Part shown: piece by piece, positions 54,171 through 64,000 of the stretch
Layout: each line of letters starts with the position of its first letter
Position numbering within the stretch: position 1 is the first letter of the stretch
From: Triangularia verruculosa
Taxonomy: Eukaryota > Ascomycota > Sordariomycetes > Sordariales > Podosporaceae
NCBI GenBank assembly: GCA_033296885.1
Contig: MU863915.1
Span: forward strand, 1-64,000
Length of the DNA stretch: 64,000 nucleotides
Direction of reading: 5' to 3'
The notes under the pieces: model-generated
What the model was told of the DNA's origin: nothing
Database searches by the model: none
Seen by the model: only the letters and a program-made list of their open reading frames with translations
Made by a program: the position numbers and the translations under genes

Positions 54171-54950
54171 TCAGTTAAAGTGCCGCCTCAGGATAGTAAA
54201 TGTTTGGATCATATTGAGACAAGACGCCTGCTCTCCGGTGGCGTCGTTCTGGCAACCTCCGCCTGTGGTAGCGATCAAGAAAGCGCCAGTGTTGTGAGTT
54301 TCGTACTGCGGCCGTGAGCGCACGTAGAGCTTGCCATCGACATCGTTTTTTAGGCCTTCGCCCCTTCCTGGTGCTTCCACCCCGTCGGCCACTGATGAGC
54401 CTTCTGAACCATTGTATCCCTTGCCCGTGGCCCACAGGGTCGAGTTTTCGAAGAGCATGATGGTTCCAGCACCTTCAGCCACAACTGGCCAGGCGACATT
54501 TTCGAAAACGGTATTGTCGAGAGCTATGTTGGGGGATGCTGGAAGGCTGTTGGTGAGGATCCCAATGGCCACATTGCTGAGGGTGGAATCGATAATCGAC
54601 ACACTGCCTGTTCCCTGGCCATGGCCCCCGACTCCCGAGATATTAAAGCCATTAGGTCCGCCATAAACGGTGATTCGCTGCCAGTTTTGACCCCAATCTC
54701 AGCTCATCTGTATTACAGCTGTTTTGCACTGATTGACGACCAGGTTCCGAGCTGTGTATTGGTGAGAGCCAGCAAACCAGCCAATGTTGCCGCTATTGAA
54801 CTCGAGGTCGGACACAACGAGGCAGAAATTTGGCTTCATGACGCATACACTGTGTGTGCACAGGGCAACATGCAACCAGCTGTCCATAATGAGTGCCGTA
54901 CGGGGAGAGATCAAAGGCCGAGAGCCAGCTGAGTTCCATATGTAAGCCAC
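54171..54950 (-). pseudogene. GH55-like (beta-1,3-glucanase) remnant with an in-frame stop
   Basis: On the minus strand one frame gives SDLEFNSGNIGWFAGSHQYT, ARNLVVNQCKTAVIQ, then a TGA, then DWGQNWQRITVYGGPNGFNI. It continues as TGSVSIIDSTLSNVAIGI and NIALDNTVFENVAWPVV. This resembles the parallel beta-helix of GH55 glucanases: (F/G)xxGNxGWxxGxQQYTxRNLxFxxCxTAxxxxWDWxWxW, then (S)ISxIDSxxxNV. The stop sits where this pattern expects Trp before DWG. The first half of the enzyme, the second beta-helix and the signal peptide are missing. The codons are not RIP-skewed, so ordinary decay or a partial copy is more likely than RIP. A pectate-lyase-like beta helix is the alternative family. Confidence 0.65.
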
Positions 54951-55576
54951 AGGATAGGTCGGTGGTATGCTAACTCGTACGGTTCGGCGGCCTGAAGTTT
55001 TCGGAGAGGTAGACGGGCCATATATTCACCCAACGTGCCGTGCAGCCCAGGCGGCACCAGCAGGCCCTACTACAGACTACACAGTGAGATAACGGCATAT
55101 TACAAGTACTGTCCCCGACCTTGCTGCACGCCATACTAGGATCTTCCTAAATGATTGATGCAATCAGTATGCCGTGTATGCGCTTCCCTGGGCGCTTACC
55201 ACACTGTCTCGAAACGGCCCGGGCAGCAACTTGGATGCTGCGCTTACTTTTCCACAACGCCGCATGCTCGGCAGCCTAAAAGGTTGGTGATGTATATGTG
55301 CCAAGTACCTACCGTACGTAGGTAACCACCAACGTGCATGGTGTGTGTGGGATACTGCAATGATCAGGAGTTAACCGCACAGGGTTGCCAGTGTGAATAG
55401 GTACCTACTCTTCCTCTATGCCGCACACCGACACAACATGCCACATCGGCCGAAGTACATGTAACGAATGGTGCCTGGTCGGGGACCCAGCCCCGAGATT
55501 TAAGGAAGAAAGCCCCTTCCTGGAAAGTCTTATAGCGCCGAGGTATTCATCGACGAAGTAAACTTAACCGGACAAG
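54951..55576. other. Intergenic DNA, promoter of the FAD oxidase
   Basis: No gene. AGTACCTACCGTACGTAGGTAACC (about 55304, shown in part) forms an inverted pair of TACCTACC and GTAGGTA words; ATAGGTACCTACTC follows at about 55399. Confidence 0.45.
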
Positions 55577-57162
55577 ATGACTGAAAACGTACCAAAGCAG
55601 GCCGAGTGCCTCGCCGCAGCGGGTCTCCAGAGCCGCATCCTTCTTCCGAGTTCACCAGAATATGCATCTCGAATTGACGCATACTGGAGCAAGAGCTCCC
55701 AGCTCAAGCCGGCTTGCTTCATACAGCCAACCTCGGCCGCCGAGGTGGCAGACGCCGTCAAGGCTCTGGTGGTTGCAAACCAACTGTTCGCCGTCCGATC
55801 CGGAGGATGCAACTTCTGGCCGAGCAACAACATCGACAATGGTGTGACCATTGATCTTGGTCGGTTGGCCTGGATCAAGTATAACCCCGACGATGAGACG
55901 GTGAGCATTGGGCCAGGGGCGCGATGGGGCCAGGTTCGTTCTCTCTCTTTCTCTCCGCTCCTCATACTCCAGCCATGTTGCAGTGATGCTAACTTCAACT
56001 GGGGCCAGGTCTACGAATACCTCGCCCAGTACGACCGTGCAGTGGCAGGCGGCCGTGAAGCTCGAGTGGGTGTGGGTGGCCTACTCCTCGGCGGCGGTAA
56101 CACCCTGTTCACGGGGCGTCACGGGTTTGCCTGCGACAATGTGATTGAGTACGAAGTCGTGCTGGCTAGCGGAAGCATCATCAAAGCCACCGCTAGCGGC
56201 GAGCACAGCGACCTTTTCAGGGCGCTCAAGGGCGGAGGCAATAACTTCGGTATTGTCACCTCCTACACCATGCCCGCAATCCCTTGCGCTTCCATCTGGG
56301 GCGGGCTCGTTATACTCCCCCCAGATATCATGCCCGCGGCGGCCGACGCCTTTGTGGAGTTCACTAGCAACCTGGAAAAGGATCCAGACAGTAACCTGAT
56401 CCTCCTGGTTGCCCACCTCGAACCCAAGCCGGGCACCGTCATTGCCGGCCTGTACGCGAATGTGGCCGGTGTTGAGAAGCCGTCGATCTACGACAAGTTC
56501 CTGGCATTCCCCGAGTTGTTTACGACGTACAAGAAGACCACCCTTGTTGAATGTCTGAATGCAACGGCCCAAGGGACAGGCTATCAGTAAGTCAGCTTTC
56601 GTACCTATCCTTTGCAAGACAGCCTGGTACGTAGATGCTAATGATACCTCTGATTATCCACAGCGGCGTCTGGTTTGCCTCCTCTTTCGCCAACAACCCG
56701 GCGATTTTGCGGCGTGCCGCAGAACTGCACGCAGAGCTGGCTGCGGAGTTCGAGGCCCACATAACCGACCAGGACTTCCAGACACAGTGCATCTTCCAGC
56801 CGCTGCCGCGCGCCTTCACGCAGAACTCGGTCAGACTGGGAGGCAACATGCTGGGGTTGGAGCGTAACCAAGTCGACGGCGTGCTATGGAGCGCACATGT
56901 TATGGTGCGGACGGCAGAGCAAGAGGCCTGGGCTTACCCGCGTGTGCGCGCTTATGTCGAGAAGGTGCGCGCCTACGCCGCTGAAGTCGGCGGGCTCCTC
57001 GACTGGATCACGGCCAACTACGCCAACCCGTCCCAGCCGGTGCTGGAGAGCTACGGGCCGGAAAATGTGGCGCGGATCCGGGAGGTTGCGAAGAAGTATG
57101 ATGCTGATGGCGTGTTTCAAACCTTGTGTCCTGGCGGATTCAAGATTTCCAAGGTGGAGTGA
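55577..57162 (+). CDS. FAD-linked oxidase of the VAO/berberine-bridge type
   Basis: Exons 55577-55933, 56009-56586 and 56664-57162; introns 75 and 77 nt; 477 residues. The FAD-binding domain has KPACFIQPTSAAEVADAVKA, FAVRSGG(C)N, GVTIDLGRL, VSIGPGARWGQVYEYL, GVGGLLLGGGNTLF and GFACDNVIEYEVVLASG, then ALKGGGNNFGIVT. The C-terminal cap ends GVFQTLCPGGFKISK. There is no signal peptide, unlike many secreted relatives. In this family the residue after RSGG is nearly always the His that binds FAD covalently; here it is Cys, so the cofactor may be held by a different or no covalent bond. Intron 1 is in frame (25 codons), and retaining it would insert a stretch between GQ and VYE; the spliced form fits the family. 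Probable role: oxidation of a sugar, alkaloid or polyketide-type metabolite. Confidence 0.85.
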
Positions 57163-57576
57163 TAGAATGTGCAGCTGAGGAAGCTGGTTACAGTTCTAAG
57201 CAACCATCAAACAGCAACAGTTCGGGTGAGAGCAAAGAGATTACGTACAAATGAATCGAGAAAAAATGTTTCCCAAGTCACTGCATCGATTGTGCATCAA
57301 TGGACGCGGGCGATCGAAGCTCAAACTCGAGTTCTTTCATTCTTATTACTCTAAAAGGCTGTGGGATATCAGTGCCAACAAGGAGCTACAGCCCCTTCAA
57401 GCGCCAGGCTACTGGTAGAGCAAGCTGGGTTTAGTCCGCTACACATAGGTAAGCAGTCGTCTGGTTGTTATTTACACCATGCTAACTCGATGTTCGTAGG
57501 TAACTAGGTTCTCAATCTCGGGCGCATAACCGTGGAAAGTATAAGGCTATGCTACCTGAGGTAAGGTAAGATGCAA
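57163..57576. other. Intergenic DNA between convergent genes
   Basis: No gene. CGTAGGTAACTAGGTT (about 57496) and GCTACCTGAGGTAAGGTAAG (about 57551) again carry the TAGGTA-type words. Confidence 0.4.
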
Positions 57577-58748
57577 TCAACTAGAAATCCCCCTCAGGCA
57601 TAAGGTAATGGTCTCCTGTTTGTTCTCCTGCTTGTTCTCCTCCTTGTTCTCCTGATTGTCCTCCTGCTTGTTCTCCATCCGGGTGTCATAACGTGGAGCA
57701 TCTGAAATGTCCCAACGTTCCTGCACCCAAGCCGTAACCGGAGGCGTCACACTATCCACAGCCTTTCTCCATAATTCGATTGTCTCTGAATCCTTTGCTG
57801 CCTTTTCCTCCTCCTCACGGGTGACACCAAGTTTCTCTGGCCAGACGTGAAACTCGCAAATCATTGACCTGATTTGTCTGCCCTCGTCGGTCACCTCTAG
57901 CGTCCCAAACTCGTCTATTGCCCATCGGTCCTGCGTAAGAACCTTAAACCACACTGTCAAATACTGCCAACTGAAGTACCGTTCCGATTTGAGGAACTGC
58001 AATGTGTGGGGCAGCAAACGGCTGAGGGCGCATTTTAGTTTGGCGTACTCGCCCGTCATCAAGTCAGGCTCTTGGCGTGATACCACCAACGAGTTGAGGG
58101 TTACGCGCCCCTCCAGTTGCGCTGTCGGTGTACCCTCTAGATGGTAAAGGGTGAGAAATCGCGAGGTGGCCGCCGGTGATGATGACGATGACGACGCGTT
58201 ACTCATTGCCATAGCCTTCTTGGTTGCTGATCTGGTTACGCGACCCTCCACTTGCACTGTCGGTGTACCCAGTGTGAGAAATGGTGAGGTGGCTGCCGGT
58301 GATGATGACGATGACGACGCGTTACTCATCGCCATAGCCTGCTTGGTTGCTGATCCGGTCTGTCCGTCAGAGCTTGGCAAGCTGCTGACTTCGGGGAGAT
58401 TCCGCAGAAACTCGCCACAGGCAGCAGAAGACTGGAAATTTCTCAAGTCGCGCAGTGTCTCCCACACTAGGTTTCGTAAACATATCGGTCAGATGAAGGT
58501 GCACCTCGTTTTCAGAAGGCTCAATGCTTGCACTCACCGATAATGTAGACAGCCTTCTCCCGATTTTCCACCATCCTTCCCAGCGACACTGACCAGACAC
58601 CTTCGACGCCCGCAACAGGACCATGATGCACATATCTGTGCGGCACTTCCCATACTGGCCACTCCTTGTCCTCAGGGAGATAGAATCGCGTCAAAGTTAT
58701 GATAGGTTTGTCGCGATATGGTCTTTTCTTGGTTATGGTACGAGCCAT
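57577..58748 (-). CDS. Hypothetical protein with an internal tandem duplication
   Basis: Exon 1 is 58748-58538, the intron is 58537-58467 (71 nt, GTGAGT...CCTAG) and exon 2 is 58466-57577; 366 residues. Exon 1 has KKRPYRDKPIITLTRFYLPE and ENREKAVYII. Exon 2 contains two tandem copies of a Ser-rich module (SATK.AMAMSNASSSSSSPAA, then TS.FLTL..GTPT.Q.EGRVT). Then come LKCALSRLLPHTLQFLKSER, YFSWQYLTVWFKVLTQDRWA, a charged helix, and a Glu/Asn/Lys tail (NKQENKEENKQENKQE). The initiator could also lie further upstream at 58802. No family is recognised. The repeat-rich low-complexity composition suggests a fast-evolving intracellular protein. Confidence 0.6.
58103..58358. repeat. Coding tandem duplication, about 120-135 bp units
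   Basis: Unit 1 (58103-58237) and unit 2 (58238-58358) share GATGATGACGATGACGACGC, GTTACTCAT(T/C)GCCATAGCC and GCTGTCGGTGTACCC-like blocks. Unit 1 has an extra insertion (CTCTAGATGGTAA). Confidence 0.85.
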
Positions 58749-59243
58749 GGTGGAGACGGGAAGAATTGTTGGTGTTCGAGCAGAGTATCGGAGCGGCGGC
58801 AATTTGTTCTCTCAATCTCTATTTAAGTGCCAACCAAAGCTTAATTCTGCGCACAAGGAGGGTCCTGTGACCAGCAATTACGTCAGTAGCCTTGCCGCAG
58901 CAAGTGGTGCAAACAAGACCGAATGACAAGACTTCCAGCCCTAACCTGAGAACATGGCTTGATTCATGCCAACCTCTCAGAAAGGCCTAATCAGAAATCC
59001 GATATGCTGGTGTAATGGGTAGAATTTTTGAACGAGTACTACCCCTAGCTAACTACAAAGGTACCCTAGATAGCCGAGGCAACAAAACAGCGACAGGAAA
59101 CAAACTTCACAGGCCAAGTATCCATCCACCTCAACAGCCCTCCAATTCTTGGCAGAATTATACAATCTTGCTGTTTTGCCACAAAGGGTCATCATTAGCA
59201 TTCCTTTTCATCCACAAAAACGACTGCTCCAACTGTGGTGGAC
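58749..59243. other. Intergenic DNA
   Basis: Promoter of the hypothetical gene and 3' flank of the 6-Cys secreted protein; nothing else seen. Confidence 0.4.
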
Positions 59244-59687
59244 TTACAAGCTGCCAATGGCGCATCCCGGGAAGGGAACGTGGCAAGCGGTGTTGCCGCC
59301 CTGGTAGGCGCTGCCGCTTCCCTGGCAGTTGACGTTGCAGAAGGTGATCAGGGTCTCGGTGTACTGATCAACCTCGACGCGCTGCCAGTTGGTGCCGGTG
59401 GGGGCGCTGTAGCACTGGCCCTTCACACCTTGGCCGCTGTACCTTTTGCGTCAGCATGTCTGTATCAGACGAGGGTGTATACAGGGTGACGAGACTTACG
59501 GAGGAGTCCCGTTCCTGGGGAAGGTGCTGTCGGGAGCAGCATTGTGGTTGCAGTTGCTGTCGCGGTAGAAGCGGTACTGGAAGCTGTTCTGTCTGGCCTC
59601 GAGGTTGGGGGAAGTCTGGGCATCTTCGACCGGGGCGGCGGTCGCGAGAGCGAGGCAGAGGGTGGTGATGATGGCGAAGGCGTGCAT
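59244..59687 (-). CDS. Small secreted 6-cysteine protein
   Basis: Exon 1 is 59687-59500, the intron is 59499-59443 (57 nt, GTAAGT, branch GCTGAC, acceptor AAAAG) and exon 2 is 59442-59244; 128 residues. The signal peptide is MHAFAIITTLCLALATAAP; a propeptide may end at NLEAR. The mature part has six Cys in the order SNCNH, GQCYS, TFCNVNC, NTACH and PGCAI, enough for three disulfides. Short hydrophilic segments (FQYRFYRDSNC, WQRVEVDQYTETL) suggest a small beta-rich fold. I recognise it as the general class of fungal small secreted proteins with a FYxDxxC start, function unknown. It is transcribed from its own promoter. Confidence 0.8.
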
Positions 59688-60313
59688 TTTTGCGGCTGCT
59701 GCTGTTGAGGAGTGAGGTTGGTAGTGGATTGATGTCGAGGTGAGGATGATGAGGATGAGAAGAGGTCGAAACTATCTGGAAGAACTCGTCTCTTTAATAG
59801 TTTGAGGACTGGCTACTCCGGCCGCCGCGGTGTCCGTTGAGCGGCGCCTATGGAGACTCTAATGTCATGATGAATGCCTATTTGGGACATATTGCTGTTG
59901 ACCCTATGAGTCTGGTATCATTGAGCTGGTTGTTGGCGATGCGTGTTGCATCGGTGTTGCATCAACACGTATGACTTTCAACCGTGAGGTACGATGCCAA
60001 GATGTCAAATACCCGTTGTAAACTAAACCAACAACATAACTAGTGGCCGATGTTACGCTCGTATTGATGTTTGTTGGTCAGCAAGCAATATAGGTATGCT
60101 GGACGCCGTTGTTGGTAGAGTTGGTCCACTTCGGTTCACTTGAAGGGTCCCCTGAAGACCCGCACCAATGTCACCTTGAAAGATATATCCTAATCCATCA
60201 CTAACAATGAAATCAAATGAGCAACATCAAAAAATCTCCGAAGAAAGTATCCGACCCGACAATTGAAGCTCCCGTGTCCAAGCCCCAAGACATCATTGGT
60301 AGCAGAACAAGCA
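59688..60313. other. Intergenic DNA, promoter of the 6-Cys protein
   Basis: The first 70 bp are a CT-rich leader (on the minus strand) typical of strongly expressed secreted proteins. No further gene. Confidence 0.4.
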
Positions 60314-61591
60314 TCAATACAAACTGGAAACCAAGAGCTCCGGCCAAACCTTTGTCAGATCTGGCCCTGGCCGGCGAAACTGTAGACGGCCCTGGTCATC
60401 ATCATAACTGTTCCTAAACCGAGAAATATGTTCAATCCCTTCCGGCAACGGAAATAACCAAAACCCAAACGCCGGTGTCCACCCGGCCCTCGACTCCCCA
60501 GCTCTTTTCCGCTGCAAACGGAGATAATTCTGCGCCGTCTCCGCATCAAACACGTAGTGCTGCGGCTTTGCCACTGCCTCCCTGACAAACGACTCCCATG
60601 TCAAAGCGCTGTCGACCGAGTACGTCAAGCCGCATGAATACGAAGTGCGGCAACATGATTCGGCGCCCAGAAGCGGTATACCGAGTTCGGCGAGGAAACG
60701 GTTCCAGTCGTTCAGCGTGCTGTCAAGGCCGAACCAATAAAAGCTTGCCTTCTCTTTGAGGGTCTCAAGAACACTGGGGCGGGGATCGCAGGGGATGCGG
60801 TCGAAGCTGGGGGATGCGGACCAGATTGGAAGGGGGCTGTTGTGGAGGAGTTCGAACTGGTCTCCCTCGGGCTGGTCCCTGTCTTTGACGATGGAGGTGC
60901 GGAACACGAAGAAGACTTCTTGCAGTTGGGAAAGCGTTTTTATCAACGCGTTCCGAACATTTGGCAAGAGCTTTGACGCGTCGAAAGAAGCGTCAAAGTG
61001 TACCGCACCAGCTCTCCAGTCTGCCTTGGCAGGGTCTCGGTCGAGAGCAAGGTTCAGCAACCCAACATGCCGTCGATCATACGTTGTCTTGAGATGATAG
61101 ACGAAGTTGGACAGCGTCAACAGAGCGACCGGGTTATCTCCGTTGTCCTTCGTGTGGAAAAGGTGGAGGAAGTCGTATTCGGGGTTGAAGTGCAGCATTC
61201 CGCGTGTTGGGCTGTCTGGTCGCGCTTTGATCTCCCAGGGTTTGATGAATCTGCAAGGAAGGTGGACTCGGTAGAATAGCTGTGCTTCGTGCCTGGCTTC
61301 TCTGTTGACACGCATCAATTTGCTAATGGTTTTGAAGCCGCCAACTTCGGCTATGAACTCCTCGCCGTTTGGGGTGTCGATGCTACCATCGATGTCATAG
61401 CGGCTTTTCGCTTCCTTGATCGGGGTGAGAACAACTTGAATGATTCGTTGGCGCTGGAGCGACGTTCTCCAGATCTTTACTCGCAGTTCTGCTGGTAGGA
61501 GTGGGAACAAGGTAAACACCTCGTTGGCTGCCTGGTTCGTGGCATTATGCCCGAACATAGCGACCTTTTGTGACGAGTATTCGGATGTCAT
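60314..61591 (-). CDS. 2EXR-domain protein
   Basis: A single-exon, 425-residue frame. Residues about 25-125 contain FTLFPLLPAELRVKIWRTSL, then a strand-rich segment and ISKLMRVNREARHEAQLFYR, matching the fungal 2EXR domain (F..F..LP.ELRxxIWxxxL ... LL.vNrEARxEAL..Y). A second strand-rich half includes FNPEYDFLHLF and LKTTYDRRHVGLLNLALDRD, and an F-P-L-P-E-G motif lies near the end. 2EXR proteins are very numerous in Pezizomycotina, probably cytosolic or nuclear, and have no known enzymatic activity. No introns are apparent. The second Met (residue 11, MFGHNATN) is an alternative start. Confidence 0.8.
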   Translation of the reverse strand: MTSEYSSQKVAMFGHNATNQAANEVFTLFPLLPAELRVKIWRTSLQRQRIIQVVLTPIKEAKSRYDIDGSIDTPNGEEFIAEVGGFKTISKLMRVNREARHEAQLFYRVHLPCRFIKPWEIKARPDSPTRGMLHFNPEYDFLHLFHTKDNGDNPVALLTLSNFVYHLKTTYDRRHVGLLNLALDRDPAKADWRAGAVHFDASFDASKLLPNVRNALIKTLSQLQEVFFVFRTSIVKDRDQPEGDQFELLHNSPLPIWSASPSFDRIPCDPRPSVLETLKEKASFYWFGLDSTLNDWNRFLAELGIPLLGAESCCRTSYSCGLTYSVDSALTWESFVREAVAKPQHYVFDAETAQNYLRLQRKRAGESRAGWTPAFGFWLFPLPEGIEHISRFRNSYDDDQGRLQFRRPGPDLTKVWPELLVSSLY

Positions 61592-62700
61592 CTTGATGGC
61601 ATTTACTGAAGAGAAGAAAAGTTGGGGCCAGCGCAGCGACGATGAAATTCTGGGAGCAGCGGGCTCTTGATGTACTTATATGCGACGGACCTGCAAAAGA
61701 GCGCGGGATTAGGCGCGGGTAGGCACCTCAATGTAGGGAGGCTGCTGTTTCTCGGTCACGCAGCTTGCCGACGAAGTAATCTTATCTCCCTACAGGCAAA
61801 GACAACGGGCAATTACCTCCACAGGTGATGAAGGAGCCGCCAGAGCCTTTCCACATGTTCTCGAATTTCACCACCATAGCCCCTCAACAATCCTTGAAAT
61901 CCCTCATGCCGAGGCCCAGCCTGCTTGTGGCTTCTCACAAAATGACGCTTCCTGAAGCCATGAAAATTATCTGTTTGGTCAGCACCTCACACTTGGTGGC
62001 TGCGCTAACCATGTTGTGCCGTCACCGGAAGCACCTGCAATTGGTGTAACAGCCAGGCCAAGACATGTTTTGCTTCAAGACATGGCCGAAGGTGACCGAC
62101 TGGAGAAAAAGAACATATTGTGGGGCAGCGGAAGGTCTCGGAGGTTGTGGAATGTCGTCCGCCTCACAAATGTTGGATATGAAATTTCTGTTGGTCGCAT
62201 TGACGGAGTTCTGATTCGAGAGAAATCATCAAAACGCAGTTCGGATGAACTAGGAAAAGCTCAGCCAATGGATTTCCAACCAACCATCTATCTTTCCGTC
62301 GAAGATCGAAAAACAAGGGAGGGGATACTGTATGGTTGATTGAGCTCACATCACGGCTGAGTCAACTAGGGAAACATACATTCGTCTTTCGAGATGGATC
62401 ATTTGGCTGGAGGTCTCATGAATAAGGCACCGAGGGGAGGTACGTTGAGGGGTTCAACCAAGTCTCGAGATTTCCTTGCAAGGGGGGGTTGTATTGTAAA
62501 GATACTGCCTAGGCTACCTACTTAAAGGTACCTACCGAGAGAGTGTGAAGTGGTCTGTAAAAGTGAGAGAAAAGAAAGAGAAACGAATAAATGAACTCTG
62601 GAGAAAATGTATGCCACCTCATTGTTATGTCCGATTGCTCAGCAGTGTCTTCCACCCTCTCCTCTTCCCGTGTAATATTCAACCACCAACTCTAACAATC
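61592..62700. other. Intergenic DNA
   Basis: Overlapping frames of 60-107 codons on the plus strand (62016-62339) do not resemble any family and lack a good context. GCCTAGGCTACCTACTTAAA and GGTACCTACCGAG lie at about 62507-62540. Confidence 0.4.
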
Positions 62701-63297
62701 TCAGAGAACGAGAGTCTGGTTGCTTATATCCAAGATGTAGGTCGACAAGCGGATAGAGCTCGCAGGGCCGGTCGCGGGCTGCAGCGAGAGAGTGGCGTCG
62801 TTAAGCTTGATGGTAGCGGTACGGTTCTGACCAGGAGAGACGTAGTTCTGAGTATACTGAAACTGATCAATCTCCAGGTAACCAGTGTTTAAAGGGCCGC
62901 TCCAAGTGACCGCAGGAGGTCTGAGCTCGCCGCTAGGCTGGTCGGACGTGGTAGGCTGAATGACATAGTTGCGTCGCAACTCCCCTGTGACTCCGTTGGC
63001 GAGGTTGACGGCACCGGCATTGCCAATGAGAGTGGCAGTAGGGCTGACTCTGCGGAAGCCCGCAGGATGAGCGACGCCCAATTCAATGGAGCAAGCGACC
63101 TCGCGAGGGTTGGGGAGCGCGGCTCTGAAATTGTCAAACGTGATTGTGACAAGCTCATCGTTGTTGCTGAAAACCGGGTGGACTGTAGGGGGCAGGCAGC
63201 CAGCACCGGAAATAACAATTCCACGGCTGAACTTGACGCGCTCCTGAGCCAGAGTCACGGTAGGGAGGAGGACAGCGGCGATGGCGAGGAACTTCAT
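62701..63297 (-). CDS. Secreted DUF4360-like protein
   Basis: The frame is open from 63456, but the ATG at 63297 is chosen because it starts a clean signal peptide (MKFLAIAAVLLPTVTLAQ); product 198 residues. The mature part has ISGAGCLPPTVHPVFSNNDE, LVTITFDNFRAALPNPREVA, CSIELGVAHPAGFRRVSPTA and NYVIQPTT. The pattern G.GCxxxTVxxxxSxDxxxxTxxFxxFxA..G.......C.....L..P.G is that of DUF4360, a secreted ascomycete family with two conserved Cys. Function unknown. No intron. Confidence 0.85.
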   Translation of the reverse strand: MKFLAIAAVLLPTVTLAQERVKFSRGIVISGAGCLPPTVHPVFSNNDELVTITFDNFRAALPNPREVACSIELGVAHPAGFRRVSPTATLIGNAGAVNLANGVTGELRRNYVIQPTTSDQPSGELRPPAVTWSGPLNTGYLEIDQFQYTQNYVSPGQNRTATIKLNDATLSLQPATGPASSIRLSTYILDISNQTLVL

Positions 63298-64000
63298 TTT
63301 GAAGACTGGAGTGTTAAGTCGAGCAGATGAAACTGAAGTTTGAAGCTGGGAAGATGGTACGATAACTTGTCTGTGGATGAAGAAGACTACGGTGATTTGA
63401 TCGGGAACTCTTGTCCTATTTGTACTCCAGACTAGGTCGGAAGACCTCCACACCATTAATGACTTGAGAACCGAGCCTGGTCCCTCCCTTCATCTTCACG
63501 TGCCACACTCCAAGCACTTCACATGGTCTGTACAGGTAGCAAGCATCATAGTCCGAGGGATGCCGAAGGGTTCTTAGACCAGTCAGTTCCAGCTTACGCG
63601 AATCATCGTTGTGAAAACTTCAAATCCTAGGACGGCGATGAGCTATGCGCAATCTCGGTGAGCATCGTTCATGTTCGTCCGCATTCTCCGCCAGTATTCC
63701 GCAGTTGCCGTCGTGAGGATGGCGTCATGCACCCTTCAGAGGGTTCTTTTGACCGTAACTGCCCGAAATGACAGCTCATCTTAGAAGCACGAGAGGTCAC
63801 CAGGCCCCGAGTCAAGTTTAAGATGATTTGAGACCTAGGCAGAGACTTCATCACCTCTCAGTCTCACGCCCCCAACACCGAGAGGCCACAGATATCCACA
63901 TGTGAGATATATCGGCAGAGACCATGTATAAACGAGTCCGTGCATTCGATTATATTTTACCGAGGGTTCACGTGAATGAGATGATTCATGAGATGCTGTT
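63298..64000. other. Promoter of the DUF4360 gene and window end
   Basis: No gene supported up to the window edge. A short frame at 63669-63854 on the minus strand is not protein-like. Confidence 0.4.

Noticed and set aside
62016..62339. A 107-codon plus-strand frame
   Set aside because: No family resemblance, no promoter or intron signals, and it sits in variable intergenic DNA.

Overview
The window looks like nuclear DNA of a filamentous ascomycete (Pezizomycotina, probably a Sordariomycete). Introns are 50-95 nt with GTRNGT donors and CTRAC-like branch sites. A lone 5S rRNA gene resembles the Neurospora type. The gene families are typical (2EXR, PTH11-like rhodopsin domain, FSH1 hydrolase, DUF4360, GH55), and the repeats carry the CpA-to-TpA / TpG-to-TpA scars of repeat-induced point mutation (RIP). 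I cannot name the species. All gene models here were spliced by eye, and most multi-exon models close in frame.

Region 1-11.4 kb is a repeat-rich margin with islands of small secreted-protein genes. It holds a stop-ridden pseudogene (165-769), the end of a pogo/Fot1 transposase, a fold-back element with about 300-bp inverted arms (3163-4040), an 8-cysteine secreted protein (4451-4971), an AT-rich RIP relic, and a secreted protein built from tandemly duplicated exon-plus-intron units (6942-7744). A dead hAT transposase and a DUF3435 recombinase fragment follow.

Region 11.4-30.3 kb is one nested retroelement block. A Copia element is interrupted twice by Gypsy/chromovirus elements. Gypsy-1 (12458-20125) has 425-bp LTRs and TSD TATCG; Gypsy-2 (21162-28587) has 401-bp LTRs and TSD CCTTT. 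Both Gypsy elements carry pol on the minus strand, plus an extra plus-strand ORF and a tRNA-like sequence between pol and the 3' LTR. All are heavily RIP-mutated, but the outer edges of the LTRs are nearly spared.

Region 30.7-42.8 kb resembles a damaged secondary-metabolism locus. A highly reducing-type polyketide synthase keeps only KS and AT and is cut off at the repeat block. Next come an FSH1-hydrolase/rhodopsin-domain chimera, a carboxymuconolactone-decarboxylase-like protein, a FAD monooxygenase and a GMC alcohol-oxidase-like enzyme.

Region 42.8-64 kb is ordinary gene-bearing DNA: a small conserved protein, 5S rRNA, a divergent pair (multi-pass membrane protein / ankyrin protein), a medium-chain dehydrogenase, a hypothetical protein, a GH55 remnant, a VAO/BBE-type FAD oxidase with Cys in place of the usual covalent His, a protein with an internal duplication, a 6-Cys secreted protein, a 2EXR protein and a DUF4360 secreted protein.
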